From JBMOKT01 sp049323895 (GTDB lineage Bacteria > Bacillota > Peptococcia > Peptococcales > BICA1-8), in contig JBMOKT010000017.1 in NCBI GenBank assembly GCA_049323895.1, forward strand, positions 1 through 64,000: a stretch of DNA of 64,000 nucleotides. The letters are read 5' to 3'. The position numbers were made by a program, and so were the translations under genes. The notes beneath the pieces are model-generated. The model was not told where the DNA came from. It did no database searches and saw only the letters and a program-made list of their open reading frames with translations. Position 1 is the first letter of the stretch. The number at the start of each line of letters is the position of its first letter. Positions 8,860 through 17,652 of this stretch are shown in pieces.

Positions 8860-9100
8860 ATAAAACTCCCATCCACAAAGGGACGAGAGTATTCTCGCGG
8901 TACCACCCTCATAATGGACCAGCCCTTAGGCAGTCCATCACTCGACAAGTCTTTAACGGCAACTACCCGAACAGCGTTACTGAGCTTCACACTGTTAACT
9001 CCTGGATGATTTTCCTTTAGTCCTAAATACCCGGCTTACACCGTCCCGGACTCGCTGTAATTCAGCAAAACTAAAGTACTTTCCCAATCAAAGTTTTTTA
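8860..9100 (-). promoter_or_regulatory. T-box riboswitch for isoleucine tRNA, leader of ileS
   Basis: The minus strand carries the T-box sequence AGGGTGGTACCGCG (8896-8909), whose UGG pairs with the uncharged tRNA acceptor end. Upstream is a Stem I region with AGCGAG and GACGGTGTAAGCCGG motifs, and an AAAATCATCC stretch whose AUC triplets suit an isoleucine specifier. Downstream, ACTCTCGTCC pairs with GGATGGGAGT and is followed by TTTTATT, giving the terminator that the tRNA-bound antiterminator would replace. Confidence 0.93.
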
Positions 9101-9118
9101 CACTTTGTCTTTCCTTAA

Positions 9119-9147
9119 AATATAAAACAGCCTGAACAAAAAGTCAA
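9119..9147 (-). promoter_or_regulatory. Sigma-A promoter of the ileS T-box transcript
   Basis: TTGACT, a 17-bp spacer and TATATT are read on the minus strand just before the T-box leader. The -35 box overlaps the last codons of the preceding phosphorylase-like gene. Confidence 0.6.
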
Positions 9148-9737
9148 CTTGTCCTTTCAACTGCCTTTTTCAACAATAGTAAAAGTTTTTGAAAAACATT
9201 GACCCTTATTTCCGAGTCCAAATTGACTTCATCCCCCTCGGGAATAATTACCCTAAGAGCCAATGTAGAAAGACCTTTATTTTTTAATAGTGAAAATAAT
9301 CCTTCGCAATCAGCATCGAAACAGGACAAACCTTTTACTTCTTCATCTGCTGCATTCTTAGCCAGGATGTTCCCGGCAAATATTCGCAAAGGTTCTTCCT
9401 CATCATCCTGCTGGTTTAGAAACAAGTCTAGTAAATGCTGGTTGCTGCCCCGGGGGAAATCGTTTGCTAAAATATCTCCTGTCCGCATATTTCCGGCTAT
9501 TGGGCTCCCTAGCCCTATCGAAATAACATTGTTAATCCTGCCCTCAGAAATAAGTTCATCTAAAACTTCTCCGAGACAATCTTGATTGTTATGTAACTCC
9601 ACCAAATAAAGTTCCTTAGTATAAAATTTCCCTTTGTACCAGGTAGAATTAGCGGTAGTATGGGGTTGCAAATCAGACAATGCATTCTTAATGAAGTCAC
9701 CTGCAACCCTAAAATTTGAAATTATTACAGTTTTCAT
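9144..9737 (-). CDS. Nucleoside phosphorylase/nucleosidase-like protein
   Basis: A 197-residue protein resembling the phosphorylase/MTA-SAH nucleosidase fold. It has ISIGLGSPIAGNMRTGDILAN (about residues 81-101), like the glycine-rich and 'GDI' segments of that family, and a FDADCEGLF motif where true enzymes have a ribose-binding Met-Glu plus an acid. It is shorter than typical members (about 230 residues), so the activity may differ or be lost. The ATG at 9735-9737 has AAAGGAG ten bases upstream; a TTG eight codons earlier is less likely. It lies between divIVA and the ileS T-box. I infer the fold, not the substrate. Confidence 0.6.
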   Translation of the reverse strand: MKTVIISNFRVAGDFIKNALSDLQPHTTANSTWYKGKFYTKELYLVELHNNQDCLGEVLDELISEGRINNVISIGLGSPIAGNMRTGDILANDFPRGSNQHLLDLFLNQQDDEEEPLRIFAGNILAKNAADEEVKGLSCFDADCEGLFSLLKNKGLSTLALRVIIPEGDEVNLDSEIRVNVFQKLLLLLKKAVERTS

Positions 9738-9824
9738 CCCAGATATGCTCCTTTGTTGCAAGCTATATACCTATTAATAATATTCATAAAGAATATATTT
9801 GACAAGTATGCAATTTTCTATCAT

Positions 9825-10322
9825 TTATTCGATATTAGGTTTGACGGCGGCATTCCCTTTCTCCATATATGACCGTTCAGGATTTCCTTCTTCAATCAGT
9901 TCCAACTGGGCAATCAAAAACCCTTTGAATTGGGCTTTGAATTGTTGAGCAGTCTTTTGAAGCTCCTTATATTCATTTTTCAATTCAACTATTTTATCTT
10001 TTGCATCAGCAATTATTTCTTCTGACCTTTGTTTAGCATTTCTGATAATAAGCTCTGCTTCCTTTTCGGAATTTTTCTTTACTTCTTCCGCCGTTTGCTG
10101 TGCCAGAATCATTGTATTATGCAATGTATCCTCTAAATCCCTATAGCGGGAAATATTTTCTTGGAAATTTTCAATTTGGTCTTTAAGGTTTAAATTATCC
10201 TTATACAAAAACTCATAATCCTTAATAACTTCATCCAGAAATTCATCTACCTCATCAGGGTCATATCCCCGTAAAGACTTTTTAAATTCCCGGTTATGAA
10301 TATCCAAAGGTGTTAGCATCAT
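9825..10322 (-). CDS. divIVA: DivIVA-family septum placement/polarity protein
   Basis: A 165-residue coiled-coil protein. The N terminus (LTPLDIHNREFKKSLRGYDPDEVDEFLDEVIKDYE) is the membrane-curvature-binding domain of DivIVA/GpsB proteins. Residues 35-145 are a long coiled coil rich in Lys, Glu and Gln. It localises to negatively curved membrane at poles and septa and organises division or sporulation partners. The position after ylmH and before ileS is the one conserved in Firmicutes. AAAGGAGG precedes two consecutive ATG codons, and either could be the start. Confidence 0.93.
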   Translation of the reverse strand: MMLTPLDIHNREFKKSLRGYDPDEVDEFLDEVIKDYEFLYKDNLNLKDQIENFQENISRYRDLEDTLHNTMILAQQTAEEVKKNSEKEAELIIRNAKQRSEEIIADAKDKIVELKNEYKELQKTAQQFKAQFKGFLIAQLELIEEGNPERSYMEKGNAAVKPNIE

Positions 10323-10363
10323 TATACCTCCTTTGATAAATAGTGCCTATTTATTAAGGTAAG

Positions 10364-10459
10364 ATTTCACTTCGTTAGTATTCAAGACTTCGTGCAACAA
10401 GTTGCACTAGATTTTTAAACCTAATCTAACGTCAGTGTAATCTTTAATGCAATTAATAA
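10364..10459. repeat. About 96-bp dispersed intergenic repeat, copy A
   Basis: This stretch is closely matched, in inverted orientation, by 19831-19926. The shared core contains CGTGCAACAAGTTGCAC, an internal 7-bp hairpin, followed by ACTAGATTTTTAA. The outer shared blocks are ATTTCACTTCGTTAG and TCTTTAATGCAATTAATAA. It occupies most of the ylmH-divIVA intergenic space. Confidence 0.7.
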
Positions 10460-10543
10460 TCTAGCGTTAGTGTAATCTTAGTCACTTTTTTTCCTTTACC
10501 TGTCATGCAGTATTTCTCAAAAGCCTACCTTTACCTTAACCTT

Positions 10544-10573
10544 AAATTAAAACCAAATGCCTGGTTTTAATTT
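10544..10573 (-). terminator. Hairpin at the end of ylmH
   Basis: A perfect 12-bp AT-rich stem (AAATTAAAACCA / TGGTTTTAATTT) overlaps the ylmH stop codon. No long T run follows, so termination may be weak. Confidence 0.45.
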
Positions 10574-11336
10574 ACCCATACCGTGTCAAAATGACCTTCA
10601 GGCGTCCTTTTTTGGTTTCATTACCCACCTCAGTGATAACTACCCGACCCTTTCCCCGAAAGGAAATAACATCTCCCTGCCTGCAGTGGTAATCCAGGTT
10701 TTCAACAACCTGCCAATTTACCTTCACCTTCCCCCCTTTAATAAAGCTGGTTACTTTAGTCCGGGAGAGACCAAAACCACAAGCGGTTATACTATCAAGC
10801 CGCAGAGAAGGGACTGTGGTTTGAATAACTTTGCCATCACTGCTAGGGGGTCCCCACTGCTCACCTTCTTTTATTTCAGATGAAAACTCTACACCTTTTA
10901 TTTTTAACGGATGCAGATAAAAGTAGTCTTTTAGCTCACCGGCGACAATTACTGTAAAACCAGTATCAGCAGGGAAAATATCACCTAACTTTTCCCGTTT
11001 AACTCCCTGTCCCAGTAATGCCCCCAGGAAATCCCGATGACTGCATTTAATATATTCCAGATTCCCATGAAATTCCAAAATAGCCACATTAGCCATAGGT
11101 GGCTTAGGTTCAATATAATCAGGGCAGATAATAATCCTTTTCCTTTCTACCCCTTCAACACCTCCATAGGCAAGGAAATTAATACCGGAAATTTTACTAA
11201 GATACTGGACACCGCAATTAATTAAAAAAGGGTCGGCAAATTCAGTCACCTGGTTTATATGCCGTTCCAATACAATATCCACCTTGTCCTCAATTTTAGC
11301 CAGAAATTCTTTAGCTTCATGTGTTAACTTAAGCAA
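10572..11336 (-). CDS. ylmH: YlmH-type S4-domain RNA-binding protein
   Basis: A protein of about 254 residues. The C-terminal S4 RNA-binding domain runs from about residue 170 to 245 (SLRLDSITACGFGLSRTKVTSFIKGGKVKVNW). The N-terminal part matches the YlmH family found beside divIVA, linked to division in streptococci and to ribosome rescue or quality control in Bacillus. I place the start at a TTG (11334-11336) because AAAGGGG lies eight bases upstream and this leaves yggT intact. An earlier TTG at 11375 would overlap yggT by 26 bases and has no clear ribosome-binding site. Confidence 0.9.
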   Translation of the reverse strand: MLKLTHEAKEFLAKIEDKVDIVLERHINQVTEFADPFLINCGVQYLSKISGINFLAYGGVEGVERKRIIICPDYIEPKPPMANVAILEFHGNLEYIKCSHRDFLGALLGQGVKREKLGDIFPADTGFTVIVAGELKDYFYLHPLKIKGVEFSSEIKEGEQWGPPSSDGKVIQTTVPSLRLDSITACGFGLSRTKVTSFIKGGKVKVNWQVVENLDYHCRQGDVISFRGKGRVVITEVGNETKKGRLKVILTRYG

Positions 11337-11349
11337 ATCCTGTACCCCT

Positions 11350-11613
11350 TTACAGCAATCTTGCCAGCAGGTCAATTACAATTGACTTCAATAGCTGCAA
11401 CAGTAAAATAGCTATAATTGGCGATATATCAATTGCCATGCCTCTCATAGGAACCAGCCTGCGGACAGGTGCCAACACTAATTCAGTCACTTCGTAAATA
11501 AAACGAAATATTGGATTATAGGGGTCGTGCCTTATCCACGAAAGGAGTACCCTGATAATTACCAGCCAGTACATTACATCAAAAACAATGTCAACAATAT
11601 CAATTAAATACAT
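11350..11613 (-). CDS. yggT: YggT-family membrane protein (YlmG)
   Basis: An 87-residue integral membrane protein with two hydrophobic helices (about residues 5-25 and 65-85). Between them is the family signature RVLLSWIRHDPYNPIFRFIYEVTELVLAPVRRLVP. YggT/YlmG proteins sit next to sepF and proC in many Gram-positive genomes and are thought to help organise division or membrane complexes. The exact role is not known. It lies 12 bp downstream of proC. Confidence 0.92.
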   Translation of the reverse strand: MYLIDIVDIVFDVMYWLVIIRVLLSWIRHDPYNPIFRFIYEVTELVLAPVRRLVPMRGMAIDISPIIAILLLQLLKSIVIDLLARLL

Positions 11614-11625
11614 GCAAACACCCCA

Positions 11626-12441
11626 TTATTCTTCAGTACTACCTAATTGCCTTGATTTTAAGTAAGACGCTTCTACGGCATCCATAACTGTCGCCCTGAA
11701 TCCTGCCTTTTCCAAAATATTAACGGCCCTAATGGCGGCCCCTCCCGGAGATGTTACCATGTCCTTTAATTCCCCCGGATGGAGACCGGTTTTCAGCACC
11801 ATCAACCCTGCTCCTATTACTGTTTGTGCAGCCAGGATATAAGAAGTTTTGCGGGGAAGCCCTATCTGGACTCCTCCATCAGCCAGGGCTTCAATAAACT
11901 GATACACATAAGCTGGTCCGCTTCCGCTAAGCCCCGTAACTGCGTCAATAAGATTCTCTGCAATAACAACTGTTTTGCCGACAGATTTAAAAATTTGCTC
12001 TGCCAGATTTAAATGTTCTTCTCCCGAATATGTACCAACACTTAAGGCAGTCATTCCTGCTCCAACCAACGCGGGAGTATTGGGCATTACTCTTACAATT
12101 GGCACTTCTCCCAGTTTCTTTTCCAGATAGGAGGTTGAAATACCCGCTGCAATAGAAATAATTAACTTGCTTTTATCAGGTAAAACTTTCAAACTATTTA
12201 AAACAGGTTTAAAATGTTGAGGTTTGATGGACAAGACAATAATCTGTGCCTTTTCAATAACTTGGTTATTATCCATTGTAGTATAAACATCCAATTCCGA
12301 GGCAACCTGAACCAACCTTTGCTCATTTACATCAGAAGTAATTATTTCCTGGGGTGCATAAAGCTCTGATTTTATAACCCCGTACATAATTGCTTCAGCC
12401 ATAGCTCCTGTTCCGATAAAACCTAATTTATATTGTGACAA
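11626..12441 (-). CDS. proC: Pyrroline-5-carboxylate reductase
   Basis: A 271-residue enzyme for the last step of proline synthesis: NAD(P)H reduction of 1-pyrroline-5-carboxylate. The Rossmann motif GFIGTGAMAEAI is at the N terminus. The C-terminal signature (AVTGLSGSGPAYVYQFIEALADGG and MVTSPGGAAIRAV) is complete. It is embedded between sepF and yggT, with four bases separating it from sepF, as in many Firmicutes ylm operons. Confidence 0.97.
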   Translation of the reverse strand: MSQYKLGFIGTGAMAEAIMYGVIKSELYAPQEIITSDVNEQRLVQVASELDVYTTMDNNQVIEKAQIIVLSIKPQHFKPVLNSLKVLPDKSKLIISIAAGISTSYLEKKLGEVPIVRVMPNTPALVGAGMTALSVGTYSGEEHLNLAEQIFKSVGKTVVIAENLIDAVTGLSGSGPAYVYQFIEALADGGVQIGLPRKTSYILAAQTVIGAGLMVLKTGLHPGELKDMVTSPGGAAIRAVNILEKAGFRATVMDAVEASYLKSRQLGSTEE

Positions 12442-12444
12442 CTG

Positions 12445-12909
12445 TTAATATTCTCCCTTCCTGCCAAATTTAGATACCCAATTAAAGACATCTTCCTGTT
12501 CTTCCATATAACTGTCTTTCAGTTCTCCGCCGATATCAATATTGGGGGGGACAACAAGGATGATACCCTGGCCTATTTTCTGCATAGTTCCACCAATAGC
12601 ATATGCAGTTCCCCCGACAAAATCAATTAACCTTTTTCCCAATTCGTATTCAGATTTTTCCAGGTTAACGATAACGGCTTTTTTGCTTTTTAAGTTATCG
12701 GCAATCAACTGGGCCTCATCAAAACTCTCCGGCTCTATTACCACCACTTTTACGTTGTCCTTTGTGTGGTTATGAATAGCTACTAACTGCCCTCTTCTTC
12801 TTTTACCTTCTTCTAGTTGGGGTTCCTTGTTTATTTCTTCAATTTCTTCGTATTCTTCTTCTCGGTCGAGAAAACCCATTATATCTAAGAATCTGTCAAC
12901 CATTTTCAT
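12445..12909 (-). CDS. sepF: Cell division protein SepF
   Basis: A 154-residue protein with an N-terminal amphipathic membrane-binding helix (MKMVDRFLDIMGFL), an acidic linker (residues 15-40), and the SepF/DUF552 domain (about residues 55-145) with the conserved EPESFDEAQLIADNLKSKKAVIVNL stretch. SepF tethers FtsZ to the membrane and shapes the septum. It follows yggS and precedes proC, the standard ylm order. Confidence 0.96.
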   Translation of the reverse strand: MKMVDRFLDIMGFLDREEEYEEIEEINKEPQLEEGKRRRGQLVAIHNHTKDNVKVVVIEPESFDEAQLIADNLKSKKAVIVNLEKSEYELGKRLIDFVGGTAYAIGGTMQKIGQGIILVVPPNIDIGGELKDSYMEEQEDVFNWVSKFGRKGEY

Positions 12910-12927
12910 CTCTTATCTCCCCTTAAA

Positions 12928-13611
12928 TTAGTATCTTGGTCCAAATATAGCGCTGCCGATGCGGACCATGTTGCTTCCTTCCTCCACTGCTACTTGGTAA
13001 TCATTTGTCATACCCATTGAAAGATACCTCATTTGGATACCGTCTAATGATAGGCTTTTATGAAATTCAAACAAACGATACAATTCCCGGAAAACCGGTC
13101 TGACTTCTTCTGGATTATCCACCTCGGGTGCAATGGTCATTAAACCTTTTATGTTAACCCCAGGGAGGGGAGATATTTCTTTTAGAAAGTATGTCAGTTC
13201 TTCTTTTTTTATGCCATGCTTACTTTCTTCTTCTGCAATGTTGACCTGGACAAGGCAGTCTAAAGGCTTGCCCAGGGATTCCATCTTCTTATTTATTTCC
13301 TGGGCTAAGGTCAAGCTGTCTAAGGAGTGCACCAATTGAACCTTATCTGTAATATATTTTACCTTATTGCGCTGCAAATGACCTATCAGATGCCATTGGG
13401 CATCTGGAAAGGAAGGATATTTTTCCTTTAACTCCTGTACCCGGTTTTCACCAAGAGTTCCATAGCCTTGTTCTAAAACCTGCTGGATTTCTGTGAGGCT
13501 GCGGTTTTTGGTGACCACAACCAGGTTGACTTGCTCAGAGGTTCGATTGCTTCTTAACTTAGCCAAATTTATTTCATTAACTATTTTTTTAATATTAGCC
13601 GCAATGTTCAT
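12928..13611 (-). CDS. yggS: YggS-family PLP homeostasis protein (YlmE)
   Basis: A 227-residue alanine-racemase-fold protein that binds pyridoxal phosphate without known catalysis and buffers PLP and amino-acid levels. The PLP lysine is in LVVVTKNRS near residue 35. The LGENRVQEL and WHLIGHLQRNKVKY motifs and the C-terminal LSMGMTNDYQVAVEEGSNMVRIGSAIFG signature are complete. It sits just upstream of sepF. Confidence 0.95.
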   Translation of the reverse strand: MNIAANIKKIVNEINLAKLRSNRTSEQVNLVVVTKNRSLTEIQQVLEQGYGTLGENRVQELKEKYPSFPDAQWHLIGHLQRNKVKYITDKVQLVHSLDSLTLAQEINKKMESLGKPLDCLVQVNIAEEESKHGIKKEELTYFLKEISPLPGVNIKGLMTIAPEVDNPEEVRPVFRELYRLFEFHKSLSLDGIQMRYLSMGMTNDYQVAVEEGSNMVRIGSAIFGPRY

Positions 13612-13628
13612 AGTTACACCTCCAAGAG

Positions 13629-14594
13629 CTAATTTATATGCTGTCCCTCTTTTACTAAACCGGGATTTAAAATCACCTCTGTTAGAGGTTCGATTCCTTC
13701 TATAATAACATTTTCATCTTCTTGAGCTAAAACTGTTATTGGCTGCCAAAAGACAAATCCTTTTCTGAGCCAATAAACTCCCGGTTCCTCATTTTTAAAC
13801 ACTAGTGCCTTCTCAGGTATTATTATTCCCTCTTTCTTTTCCAAGATAATTTCAATATCTATAATCCTTTCATTAATCAGGCTGTACCATACCTCGGGAA
13901 CTGCAATCAAAACTTGGGCCGTTTCACCAATACCCGTTAAATCAAGGATTGACCCTGTTATATGCCTTTCTAGCTTGGGAAAAAATAAAGCTAAGGCTTG
14001 TCCTTTTTGTAAGGGCTCAGTAAATAATTCAAGTGGAAATTCCAAAAACACTTGCATTCCTTCCAGGTTATTTACCACCTTGCACAGCCTTTTTCCTTTT
14101 TCTACCACATCCATTTGACTGTTGTCAATAACCTCTTCTTTTAATTTATTAATTTTCTCTATATCTAATTTTTGCAGTTGACCAGGACGGAAGATTTCCT
14201 CCAGTCCATCGGTCACATAAGATACAATACCGGCTGCGGGAGAATACAGTTGTATGGGATCCCCCGACTCCAGTGCAGTCCCTTGGGTAGATTCCACACT
14301 TGCTATAGGCATGTTTAATCCCACCCGCTCACCTGGATTAACCCTATTTATTATTCTCCCGCTGACAGGGGAAGTAACTACAATCTCATCCCTTATAATA
14401 TACCCTTTTATTGGATATTTTTTTTCAATCATACCAACTGTGACAATTTCTGTATTAACCAATAATCCAATGGCTAAATTAAGCAAACCACTGCCAATAA
14501 ACCAGGCAATTACAAAAAAAAAGAAAAGCTTGTATACTGTTAGTGTCTTTTTTTTTACTCTCTTTCGTTGTATAACTTCAACTTCTTCTGACAT
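13629..14594 (-). CDS. HlyD-like single-pass membrane protein
   Basis: A 321-residue protein. One transmembrane segment (about residues 22-45) follows a basic N terminus (QRKRVKKK). Next comes a beta-rich extracellular region with a lipoyl/barrel-sandwich-like half motif (SPVSGRIINRVNPGERVG) and a later AAGIVSYVTDG copy, the pattern of HlyD-family adaptors. No ABC or RND partner is nearby; the neighbour downstream is yggS. The ATG at 14592-14594 has AAGGTG upstream. Export is only one possibility; its position in the ylm series suggests an envelope or division role. Confidence 0.65.
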   Translation of the reverse strand: MSEEVEVIQRKRVKKKTLTVYKLFFFFVIAWFIGSGLLNLAIGLLVNTEIVTVGMIEKKYPIKGYIIRDEIVVTSPVSGRIINRVNPGERVGLNMPIASVESTQGTALESGDPIQLYSPAAGIVSYVTDGLEEIFRPGQLQKLDIEKINKLKEEVIDNSQMDVVEKGKRLCKVVNNLEGMQVFLEFPLELFTEPLQKGQALALFFPKLERHITGSILDLTGIGETAQVLIAVPEVWYSLINERIIDIEIILEKKEGIIIPEKALVFKNEEPGVYWLRKGFVFWQPITVLAQEDENVIIEGIEPLTEVILNPGLVKEGQHIN

Positions 14595-14689
14595 ATATTT
14601 CACACCTTGGTTTATATAGGTTATTTCTCCTTTTTTTCGACAATCAGAATAAGAAATCCTTCTGTAAAAATATAATTTACATAGATGAA

Positions 14690-14716
14690 AAATTGACCTG
14701 GAATCCAGGTCAATTT
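14690..14716 (-). terminator. Terminator of the citrate-to-2-oxoglutarate operon
   Basis: A perfect 12-bp stem (AAATTGACCTGG / CCAGGTCAATTT) with a 3-nt loop, followed by TTCATC on the minus strand. The stem overlaps the dehydrogenase stop codon. Confidence 0.7.
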
Positions 14717-15714
14717 GCCGACAAATACGCACAAATATCTTCAGCCACTGATGAGGTGGTTCCCTTGCCGCCTAAATCAGGGGTCAAACGTTCCTTAACA
14801 CTAAGGATATGGAGAATTGCCTGATAAATCCTTTCCGCAGCCTTTTCCTCCTTTAGATGCTGCAGCATCAAAACTGCAGACTGCAACAAGGCTAAAGGAT
14901 TGGCGATATTTTTGCCGGCAATATCAGGAGCACTTCCATGAACTGCCTCAAAAACACTGTAGTTTTCCCCAATATTGGCTCCGGGTACAATTCCCAATCC
15001 TCCTACTAATCCTGCACATAAATCGGATACAATATCACCATATAAATTTGGCAATACAAGCACATCAAAGCGCTGGGGCCTTTGCACCAACTGCATACAT
15101 AAATTATCAATAATCATTTCCTCATATTCTATCTCAGGAAATTCCTTGCTTACTTCACGGGCGGCTTGCAAAAATAGTCCATCAGAATACTTGAGAATAT
15201 TAGCCTTATGAACCGCCGTCACTTTTTTTCTGCCCATTTTCCGCGCATAGTTGAATGCAAAAGCCGCAATATCCATAGAAGCCTTGCGGGTTATAATTTT
15301 TAAGGCTTCTGCTCTGTCGGGGTTAATCATCTTCTCCAGACCTATATAAAGGTCCTCAGTATTCTCCCTGACAACTACCAAATCTACATCTTTAAATACT
15401 GTCTGTACACCCTGCAGGCTCTTAATAGGACGAAGATTGGCATAAAGACCCAATTCCTTGCGTAAAGTAACATTGACACTTTTAAATCCTTTGCCTATGG
15501 GAGTAGTTATTGGACCTTTCAGGGCAATTTTATTTTTTTTAACTGAGCTAATTACTTTTTCGGGTAGTGGATTTCCCTCTTCAGCCCATACTTTTTCGCC
15601 AGCTTCAACCTGATGCCAATTAATCTTTACCCCGGTACAATCTAATACTTTTCTAACGGCAGCGGTAATTTCCGGACCGATACCATCCCCGGGTATTAAT
15701 GTTATATTATACAT
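14710..15714 (-). CDS. NAD-type isocitrate dehydrogenase (isopropylmalate dehydrogenase family)
   Basis: A 334-residue beta-decarboxylating dehydrogenase. It opens ITLIPGDGIGPEIT and carries VVRENTEDLYIGLE, with the tyrosine typical of isocitrate-type rather than isopropylmalate-type substrate loops, and a C-terminal LTPDLGGKGTTSSVAEDI. The family also includes isopropylmalate, homoisocitrate and tartrate dehydrogenases. I favour isocitrate because aconitase lies ten bases upstream and a Re-citrate-synthase-like gene precedes that. It would oxidise isocitrate to 2-oxoglutarate and CO2, feeding glutamate synthesis in an organism lacking a full Krebs cycle. Confidence 0.85.
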   Translation of the reverse strand: MYNITLIPGDGIGPEITAAVRKVLDCTGVKINWHQVEAGEKVWAEEGNPLPEKVISSVKKNKIALKGPITTPIGKGFKSVNVTLRKELGLYANLRPIKSLQGVQTVFKDVDLVVVRENTEDLYIGLEKMINPDRAEALKIITRKASMDIAAFAFNYARKMGRKKVTAVHKANILKYSDGLFLQAAREVSKEFPEIEYEEMIIDNLCMQLVQRPQRFDVLVLPNLYGDIVSDLCAGLVGGLGIVPGANIGENYSVFEAVHGSAPDIAGKNIANPLALLQSAVLMLQHLKEEKAAERIYQAILHILSVKERLTPDLGGKGTTSSVAEDICAYLSAN

Positions 15715-15724
15715 ATTCTGCCTC

Positions 15725-17650
15725 CTAATTATTCCTAATGTAATTCAACAAACCTCCGTGGAGCAGAAAATCATACTGCCGAGCAGAAAATTCTGCCTTA
15801 ACCTTGAACGAATATTTCCCATCTACTTCAATTTCCCAAATTTTATTACAGCTTTGCAAGTTCTTGCGGATACCCTTACTATCTATTATGCTGCCTACCT
15901 GAATTTTTTCGTAATCATGAACATCAACAAAGCTGAGGGGGATAATACCCATGTTGATAAGGTTATCAAAATGGATTCGAGCAAAGGATTTAGCTATGAC
16001 CAGCCTGATTCCAAGGTAACGGGGCACCAGAGCAGCATGTTCCCTGCTTGAACCTTGTCCGTAGTTTTCTCCGGAAATAATAACACCTTTCTGGGCTTCC
16101 CTGCATCTCTGGGGGAATTGGGCATCAATCCCGGTAAAACAGTAGTCTGCCAAATAGGGAATATTAGAACGGTAAGGCAGTAGTTTGGCATGAGAGGGCA
16201 TGATATCATCAGTATTGATATTATTCCTGGTTTTTAATACCACTTCTGCTTTAATATAATCTTCCATTTCATCATACCGGGTCAAGGGAATAATATTAGG
16301 ACCCCTTACCACCTCAACACTTACTCCATCGACAGGGGGAAAGATCAAAAGGCTATCATTAACTGTATATTTTTCAGGCATAGCAACATTGATGGTTTCT
16401 TCCCACCTCCGGGGATCGGCAATAACACCCTTGACGGCTGAAACTGCTGCCGTTTCCGGACTGACTAAATAAACCTGGGCATCACTTGTGCCACTGCGTC
16501 CGCAAAAGTTCCTATTATTAGTTCTTAAGGAAATTCCCCCTGATTCAGGTGCCTGACCCATTCCTATGCACGGACCGCAGGAACATTCTAAAATCCTGGC
16601 GCCGGCATTAATTAAATTCACTAAAGAACCGTTCTCAGCCAGCATGGTCAATACCTGCTTGGAACCGGGAGATATGACAAGGCTTACATCAGGATGGATG
16701 GGGTTATTTTTTAAAATTTCTGCCGTCTTCATCAGGTCCTGATATGAACTGTTGGTACAACTGCCTATCACCACCTGTCTCACAGGGGTTCCCTCTAAAT
16801 CCTTAACGCCTACCACATTATCAGGGCTGTGGGGCTTGGCAATTAAAGGCTCTAATCTACCAAGATCAATAATTATTTCTTCATCATAGGAAGCCCCTGG
16901 ATCTGCCTGCAGTTCTTGCCAGCATTCTTCCCGTCCCTGGGCTTTTAAAAAATTTTTTGTCTGTAAATCACTGGGGAAGATAGAAGTGGTCAACCCTAGT
17001 TCTGCTCCCATATTGGTTATGGTGGCCCGTTCAGGAACGGTAAGCCCGGAAACGCCGTCACCTGTATACTCAAAAATTTTCCCAACTCCACCTTTAACGC
17101 TAACCCTTCTTAAAAGCTCTAGAATTATGTCTTTGGCACTTACCCATTTGGGAAGGGTGCCCTGCAGATTAATACTGCAAATTTTCGGCTTTTTAATATA
17201 GTAAGGATGACCTGCCATAGCTGCTGCTACATTAAGACCCCCAGCCCCGAAAGCCAGCATGCCTATCCCGCCGGCAGTTGGGGTATGGCTGTCTGAGCCG
17301 ATAAGGGTTGCACCAGGAATGGCAAACCTTTCCAAAAACACTTGGTGACAAATGCCGTTTCCTGCCTTCGAAAATACTATTGAATGCTTTGCAGCTACAG
17401 TCTGCAAATAACGGTGGTCATCAGCATTCTCAAAACCTGTTTGCAAAGTATTGTGGTCCACAAAGGCTACTGAAAGCTTAGTATTTACCTTAGGAATCTG
17501 CAGGGCTTCCAACTGTAAATAAGCAAGAGTCCCTGTAGAATCCTGGGTTAGTGTATAATCAATTTTCAAAGCAAGTTCACAACCGGTTTCCCCTTGATGA
17601 ACTGCCGTCTGATATTTTTGAAATATCTTTTCCACCAGGTTCAAAGCCAT
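15725..17650 (-). CDS. Aconitate hydratase
   Basis: A 641-residue single-chain aconitase of the shorter clostridial type. It has the three iron-sulfur cysteines (one in VIGSCTNSS, two in CSCGPCIGMGQAP) and a C-terminal swivel domain with GENYGQGSSREHAAL. It isomerises citrate to isocitrate through cis-aconitate. Its ATG follows the stop of the upstream synthase by two bases, and the dehydrogenase follows it by ten, so the three form a tight operon. A homoaconitase role is possible from family membership, but context favours citrate. Confidence 0.92.
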   Translation of the reverse strand: MALNLVEKIFQKYQTAVHQGETGCELALKIDYTLTQDSTGTLAYLQLEALQIPKVNTKLSVAFVDHNTLQTGFENADDHRYLQTVAAKHSIVFSKAGNGICHQVFLERFAIPGATLIGSDSHTPTAGGIGMLAFGAGGLNVAAAMAGHPYYIKKPKICSINLQGTLPKWVSAKDIILELLRRVSVKGGVGKIFEYTGDGVSGLTVPERATITNMGAELGLTTSIFPSDLQTKNFLKAQGREECWQELQADPGASYDEEIIIDLGRLEPLIAKPHSPDNVVGVKDLEGTPVRQVVIGSCTNSSYQDLMKTAEILKNNPIHPDVSLVISPGSKQVLTMLAENGSLVNLINAGARILECSCGPCIGMGQAPESGGISLRTNNRNFCGRSGTSDAQVYLVSPETAAVSAVKGVIADPRRWEETINVAMPEKYTVNDSLLIFPPVDGVSVEVVRGPNIIPLTRYDEMEDYIKAEVVLKTRNNINTDDIMPSHAKLLPYRSNIPYLADYCFTGIDAQFPQRCREAQKGVIISGENYGQGSSREHAALVPRYLGIRLVIAKSFARIHFDNLINMGIIPLSFVDVHDYEKIQVGSIIDSKGIRKNLQSCNKIWEIEVDGKYSFKVKAEFSARQYDFLLHGGLLNYIRNN

Positions 17651-17652
17651 TT

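Noticed and set aside
8835..8990. N-terminal extension of ileS by 52 residues
   Set aside because: The extra codons lie in the T-box terminator and leader and do not resemble any IleS; the start with GAGGTG at 8834 fits the family.
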